DNA of 36,088 bases from Roseburia sp. (GTDB taxonomy: Bacteria > Bacillota > Clostridia > Lachnospirales > Lachnospiraceae). The notes beneath the pieces are model-generated. The model was not told the origin of the DNA. It worked only from the letters and a program-made list of their open reading frames with translations, and made no database searches. A program made the position numbers and the translations under genes. The stretch is taken from assembly GCA_023667765.1 (NCBI GenBank), contig JAMOZS010000027.1:1-36088 (forward strand), read 5' to 3'. Numbering within the stretch: position 1 is the first letter of the stretch; each line of letters opens with the position of its first letter. Positions 34,378 to 36,088 of this stretch are shown piece after piece.

Positions 34378-34406
34378 TTGACAAATACCCTATGGGGGTA
34401 TATCCT
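34378..34406 (+). promoter_or_regulatory. Promoter of csoR-copA
   Basis: TTGACA (34378-34383), 17-base spacer, TATCCT (34401-34406). The spacer is filled by the first CsoR-type operator. Confidence 0.8.
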
Positions 34407-34437
34407 GTAAGAAGAGAAGGGTACCCCTGTGGGGTAT
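34385..34437 (+). promoter_or_regulatory. Two CsoR-type operators
   Basis: ATACCCTATGGGGGTAT (34385-34401) lies within the promoter spacer; GTACCCCTGTGGGGTAT (34421-34437) lies after the predicted start of transcription. Both match the known C-tract/G-tract palindrome of CsoR sites. Confidence 0.85.
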
Positions 34438-34479
34438 TTTGCGTTATGCTTGGAAAACTGCGGAGAAATGAGGTTATAT

Positions 34480-34815
34480 ATGGCGGAGAATAGGGAGAAA
34501 ACCAGAGGAAGCATACCCGAAAGAGAGGGGTGCTGCCATAAGAAGGCAACGCCCAGAGAGGAAGGGGAATTAAGGCTGCTGAAGAACCGCATCAGCCGCA
34601 TGGTGGGACAGCTCAACGGTATTGGAAGAATGCTGGACGAGAATCGGTATTGCGAAGAGATTTTGACCCAGATAGCGGCAGTGGAAAGTGCGCTGCAGGC
34701 CTTTGGTTATTTGATTTTAAAGGAGCACATGGAAAGCTGCGTGGTGGAGGAAATCCGGAAGGGGAACACGGCTGTTATAGAGGAGGCAGTAGAGCTGATA
34801 AAGAAATTAAAGTGA
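34480..34815 (+). CDS. csoR: Copper-sensing repressor CsoR
   Basis: The 111-residue all-helical protein has the CsoR/RcnR-type core (LKNRISRMVGQLNGIGRM) and the Cu(I) ligand set C58, H83, C87 (in RYCEEIL and KEHMESC). Without copper it represses; copper releases it. A Cys-Cys-His cluster at 18-20 in the N-terminal extension is an extra. GAGG at 34470-34473 lies 6 bases before the start, favouring 34480 over an in-frame start at 34429. It controls copA, 53 bases downstream, through two operators. Confidence 0.93.
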   Translation: MAENREKTRGSIPEREGCCHKKATPREEGELRLLKNRISRMVGQLNGIGRMLDENRYCEEILTQIAAVESALQAFGYLILKEHMESCVVEEIRKGNTAVIEEAVELIKKLK

Positions 34816-34868
34816 GTTTTTGCGAGGATGCGGTTGAAAAACGGTAAAGCTTCGAAAGGAGATTGGAA

Positions 34869-36088
34869 ATGAAGGAAAGATATCATATATCGGGGATGAC
34901 CTGCTCGGCCTGTTCCGCTCATGTGGAGAAGGCGGCAAATAAGCTTAAGGGCGTGGAGCGTGCCAGTGTGAATCTGCTGACGGAAACCATGGAGATTACT
35001 TATGACGAGGAGCAGCTTTCAGCCCGGCATATTGTGGAGGCGGTAGAGAAGGCCGGGTACGGCGCCAGCCTGATAGACGGGGGCCGCAGGCAGAGCGGCT
35101 CCTTACAGAGGGAAGGCGTGAGCGGGGATAGAGAAAGGGCAGACAAAAGGGGCGCAGAAGAGGGGAGAGGGACTCGAGATGTGGGAAGAGAAGGCGGTAT
35201 GCGGGAGGAGCTTCGCAGACAGGCCCTGGAAGAGGACAGAGGGATGAAATGGAGGCTGGGTATCTCGGTTGCGTGTCTGATTCCTCTGATGTATGTGGCC
35301 ATGTATCATATGTATCACAGCTTGCTGCATATTCCCGTGCCTCAGTTTATGCTGCAGGTATTTCATGGGAATGAAAATGCTATGATTTTGGCTATGACCC
35401 AGCTGCTTTTGCTGCTGCCTATTCTATATATGAACCGGAAATTTTTTGCAGTGGGCTTCAAGACGCTGGCCCATTTGAATCCCAATATGGACAGTCTCAT
35501 CGCGATAGGAGCTTCGGCGGCTGTGGGATATGGTATCTTTGCCATGTACCGAATCGGCTGGGGGTTGGGGCATGGTAATGCGGAGTTAGTGGAGCGATAT
35601 TCTCATGATTTATATTTTGAATCCGCAGGTACGATTTTGACGCTGATTACGGTGGGGAAATATCTGGAGAGCCGTTCCAAGAGAAAAACCGGGGATGCGA
35701 TTACCCGGCTGATGGATTTATCTCCCAGACTTGCGGTGGTATTGGGGGAGGACGGGCAGGAGAGAGAAATTCCTACGGAGGAGGTCTGCCGGGGAGATAT
35801 CTTTCTGGTAAAGCCCGGCAGTCTGGTGCCTGTGGACGGCACAGTGCTGGAGGGAGCCTCCAGTGTAGATGAGGCGGCTATCACCGGGGAGAGTATACCG
35901 GTGGAGAAGCAAAAAGGTGACAGGGTGGTCTCCGCTACTATGAATAAAGCGGGCTTTCTTAAATGCCGGGCGGACAGAGTGGGGGAGGATACCACGCTCT
36001 CCCAGATTATCCGGCTGGTGGAGGAGGCCGGAGGCAGTAAAGCGCCGATTGCACAGCTGGCGGATAAGGTGGCGGGAGTGTTTGTGCC
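34869..36088 (+). CDS. copA: Copper-exporting P-type ATPase, 5' part (runs off the end)
   Basis: The open frame covers 406 codons and continues past the window. It has one heavy-metal-binding domain (GMTCSACS, C12 and C15), a long charged linker rich in Arg, Glu and Gly (about 74-125), then membrane helices and the actuator domain with TGES at 339-342. The CPC motif, the phosphorylated Asp and the nucleotide domain are beyond the edge. AAAGGAG at 34855-34861 is the ribosome binding site. It lies in the CsoR-controlled operon, so copper export is the likely role. Confidence 0.93.
   Translation, partial: MKERYHISGMTCSACSAHVEKAANKLKGVERASVNLLTETMEITYDEEQLSARHIVEAVEKAGYGASLIDGGRRQSGSLQREGVSGDRERADKRGAEEGRGTRDVGREGGMREELRRQALEEDRGMKWRLGISVACLIPLMYVAMYHMYHSLLHIPVPQFMLQVFHGNENAMILAMTQLLLLLPILYMNRKFFAVGFKTLAHLNPNMDSLIAIGASAAVGYGIFAMYRIGWGLGHGNAELVERYSHDLYFESAGTILTLITVGKYLESRSKRKTGDAITRLMDLSPRLAVVLGEDGQEREIPTEEVCRGDIFLVKPGSLVPVDGTVLEGASSVDEAAITGESIPVEKQKGDRVVSATMNKAGFLKCRADRVGEDTTLSQIIRLVEEAGGSKAPIAQLADKVAGVFV

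Overview
The window looks like a chromosomal segment of a spore-forming, low-to-mid GC Firmicute, most likely a Lachnospiraceae-type clostridium. The support is an alpha/beta small acid-soluble spore protein gene, CIRCE-controlled groESL, strong AGGAGG-type ribosome binding sites, the trigger factor-clpP-clpX-engB order, and Firmicute-style housekeeping proteins. Genus placement is inference. I see no rRNA, tRNA, phage, transposase or CRISPR.

Layout. 1-6 kb: the 3' end of a YigZ/IMPACT gene, mgtE, a MATE exporter, a cupin-AraC regulator, and a two-gene unit of unknown function (a C39-like cysteine-peptidase fold protein plus a zinc-ribbon membrane protein). 6-8.6 kb: CIRCE-groES-groEL and a small downstream gene. 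8.6-10.1 kb: an ECF sigma factor, a KTSC-domain protein and a repeat-rich intergenic stretch. 10.1-17.5 kb: an envelope and lipid block: membrane-anchored NodB deacetylase, bactofilin with a long acidic N-terminus, then pyrH-frr-uppS-cdsA-dxr-rseP. 17.5-21 kb: a PAS/GGDEF/EAL protein, a transaldolase-like aldolase, and a response regulator with a SARP-like output domain. 21-24.2 kb: a spore protein gene (minus strand), an ABC substrate-binding lipoprotein, a palindrome cluster, and an unusual fused ABC permease-ATPase. 24.3-30.5 kb: tig, clpP, clpX, engB, an AI-2E family membrane protein and truA. 30.5-36 kb: a degenerate OmpR-type regulator, a TraX-like membrane protein, mntP and a cold-shock gene (both minus strand), a membrane-anchored EIIA-like protein lacking both active-site histidines, csoR with two operator-like palindromes, and the 5' part of a copper ATPase gene that runs off the end.

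How the genes work together. Isoprenoid, undecaprenyl phosphate and CDP-diacylglycerol synthesis (dxr, uppS, cdsA) sit with intramembrane proteolysis (rseP) and cell-wall-shape candidates (deacetylase, bactofilin), which suggests coordinated envelope growth. groESL, tig, clpP and clpX supply protein folding and turnover. csoR-copA is a self-contained copper response, and mntP and mgtE handle manganese and magnesium.

The less ordinary material is in the gaps and in altered proteins: two dispersed intergenic repeat families, an internal translation start in the bactofilin gene, an ABC fusion with a changed Walker A motif and a very short C-terminus, a catalytically dead EIIA domain tethered to the membrane, and a structured cold-shock leader. 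All calls come from reading the sequence; no database search was run.
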